64,000 nt of DNA, taken from NCBI RefSeq assembly GCF_001881565.1, contig NZ_MPDJ01000005.1, positions 124,001-188,000 on the forward strand, given 5' to 3'. Positions 63,121-64,000 of the stretch are shown here, piece after piece (position 1 is the stretch's first letter; each line of letters opens with the position of its first letter). Under the pieces are notes generated by a model, which saw only the letters and a list, made by a program, of their open reading frames with translations, did no database searches and was not told the origin of the DNA. The stretch comes from Eisenbergiella tayi. GTDB lineage: Bacteria; Bacillota; Clostridia; Lachnospirales; Lachnospiraceae. Made by a program: the position numbers and the translations under genes.

Positions 63121-64000
63121 CTACAGCAGCCAACACTGATCTGTCTTTATCTGTCCCGTATGTTCAAAAGGTGCCTCTCTGATCACAAATGTCAGCTTTT
63201 GCCCCTCGGAAAAACGAAGTAGTTTTAATACTATCTGGTTTTCCCCTTTTTTCAGTCTGCTATTCACCAAATCATTATATGGTGAGTAGCCTTTGCAGTC
63301 CTCCATTGCATAGACTTCCTTACCGTTTACCCACAGCTTGAAAGGCGTGGTACTGCCGATATGAAACTGCACTTCCTCATCCGTCTTCAGGCACAGCTTC
63401 TGCAGTGCATAAATGCAGCAGGGACCTTTATAACCGAACATTTCATCTATCCTCAGACTGTCCTCACCTGCATAGTACCTCTTCCCGGCGTCGAAATAAT
63501 CGGAAAATGTGTCGCTGTCAAAATCTTCAGATATATATTCCCGGTTAAGAAAGGCAAAATTGTTATGAGCCTCTGCCAGAGATAAATAACGAAAGATTTT
63601 GTGTTCAGGAAACGGAAAATACATTTTTTGATTTATGCGCTCCTCCTCTGATACCTTTTTCCAGTCATACATATCCCAAAACGGCCCCAATATGCGGAAT
63701 GGCTGTACGCCTGCCAGGCCGATGTTCTGTATTCGGATTGTTTTTCCACCGGTGTCCTTAAGGGAAGCCTTGATCACATAATGATCCGATAGGCAGCGCA
63801 CTGTTTCCTCCATGTGTACCATATAAAAATATTCCGTTCCTTTTTCTGTCTTTTCCGTACGGCCTTTATCCATTTTCAGGCCGTCAGGGACATCCCATAC
63901 GAGTTCATTTTCTTCCCCTGCCGGAGATAGGGGAAGCTTTACCTGTATTTCCGCTGTTTTGGCAGGGCCGATCTCCGGCAGCCCCACATAGTCCATCCTA
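63121..64000 (-). CDS. Carbohydrate-active or sugar-binding protein, C-terminal part
   Basis: The frame is open to the right edge (the codon before the first ATG is AGG), so this is the 3' end of a longer gene. The visible ~293 codons have beta-sandwich character. The segment FHIGSTTPFKLWVNGKEVYAM...RLKKGENQIVLKLLRFSEGQ is typical of PA14/carbohydrate-binding-like modules of glycoside hydrolases. No catalytic motif lies in the visible part. It sits directly upstream of the yesM/yesN pair. Confidence 0.6.
   Translation of the reverse strand, partial: RMDYVGLPEIGPAKTAEIQVKLPLSPAGEENELVWDVPDGLKMDKGRTEKTEKGTEYFYMVHMEETVRCLSDHYVIKASLKDTGGKTIRIQNIGLAGVQPFRILGPFWDMYDWKKVSEEERINQKMYFPFPEHKIFRYLSLAEAHNNFAFLNREYISEDFDSDTFSDYFDAGKRYYAGEDSLRIDEMFGYKGPCCIYALQKLCLKTDEEVQFHIGSTTPFKLWVNGKEVYAMEDCKGYSPYNDLVNSRLKKGENQIVLKLLRFSEGQKLTFVIREAPFEHTGQIKTDQCWLL

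Overview
The window reads as chromosomal DNA of a gut-type Lachnospiraceae (Clostridia, Bacillota); genus uncertain. Reasons: a low-GC Gram-positive gene set (SAM-I riboswitch before metK, LysM/G5/M23 cell-wall hydrolase, small alarmone synthetase), YesM/YesN two-component pairs beside solute-binding-protein sugar ABC transporters, strong AGGAGG ribosome sites, TTGACA-17-TATAAT promoters, rubredoxin-type flavoproteins and a superoxide reductase typical of anaerobes. No rRNA, tRNA, CRISPR array or intact prophage was seen.

Layout. 1-15 kb is mostly housekeeping: dnaE (cut by the left edge), a DUF89 phosphatase-like gene, metK with its riboswitch, murA, an M23 peptidase, a flavin reductase, a repeat-rich coiled-coil protein, a RelQ-like (p)ppGpp synthetase, a TetR/MATE pair sharing one operator sequence, and a hemolysin III-like membrane protein. 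15-25 kb holds an acetyltransferase, a VanRS-like two-component system, galE with a sugar nucleotidyltransferase, an acyltransferase, a flavin reductase-rubredoxin fusion behind a deletion-wrecked SDR gene, and an MBL hydrolase. 25-46 kb is a polysaccharide-utilisation region on the minus strand. The first transporter operon runs from a small XRE gene through a GH39-like enzyme, a binding protein and two LplB/YtcP-type permeases to two cellulase-fold enzymes. The second has a binding protein, two MalF/MalG-type permeases, a heparinase II/III-like lyase and a Cys-type sulfatase, with a divergent YesM/YesN pair that probably controls it. The lyase, sulfatase and GH39-like enzyme together suggest sulfated uronic-acid glycans such as glycosaminoglycans; this is inference. 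46-60 kb holds an HD hydrolase, an archaeal-type aspartyl-tRNA synthetase with a long structured leader, an SDR, an SGNH hydrolase, a CPBP protease, IS remnants, an AT-rich lipoprotein gene, a three-gene ABC-2 exporter with another structured leader, and a GNAT enzyme. 60-64 kb holds superoxide reductase, a second YesN/YesM pair and the C-terminal part of a carbohydrate-active protein cut by the right edge.

The most striking unexplained signal is a family of four dispersed long hairpins (about 270-310 nt each; 3189-3497, 21261-21529, 38685-38980, 42488-42780). All share a ~110-nt non-palindromic core with compensatory base changes and a conserved GNRA tetraloop position. Each copy has its own ~75-110-nt outer arms, nearly perfectly complementary to each other but largely different between copies. 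This looks like an undescribed structured RNA or RNA-shaped mobile element. A second lead is a sequence motif shared by the leaders of the aspartyl-tRNA synthetase and the ABC exporter.
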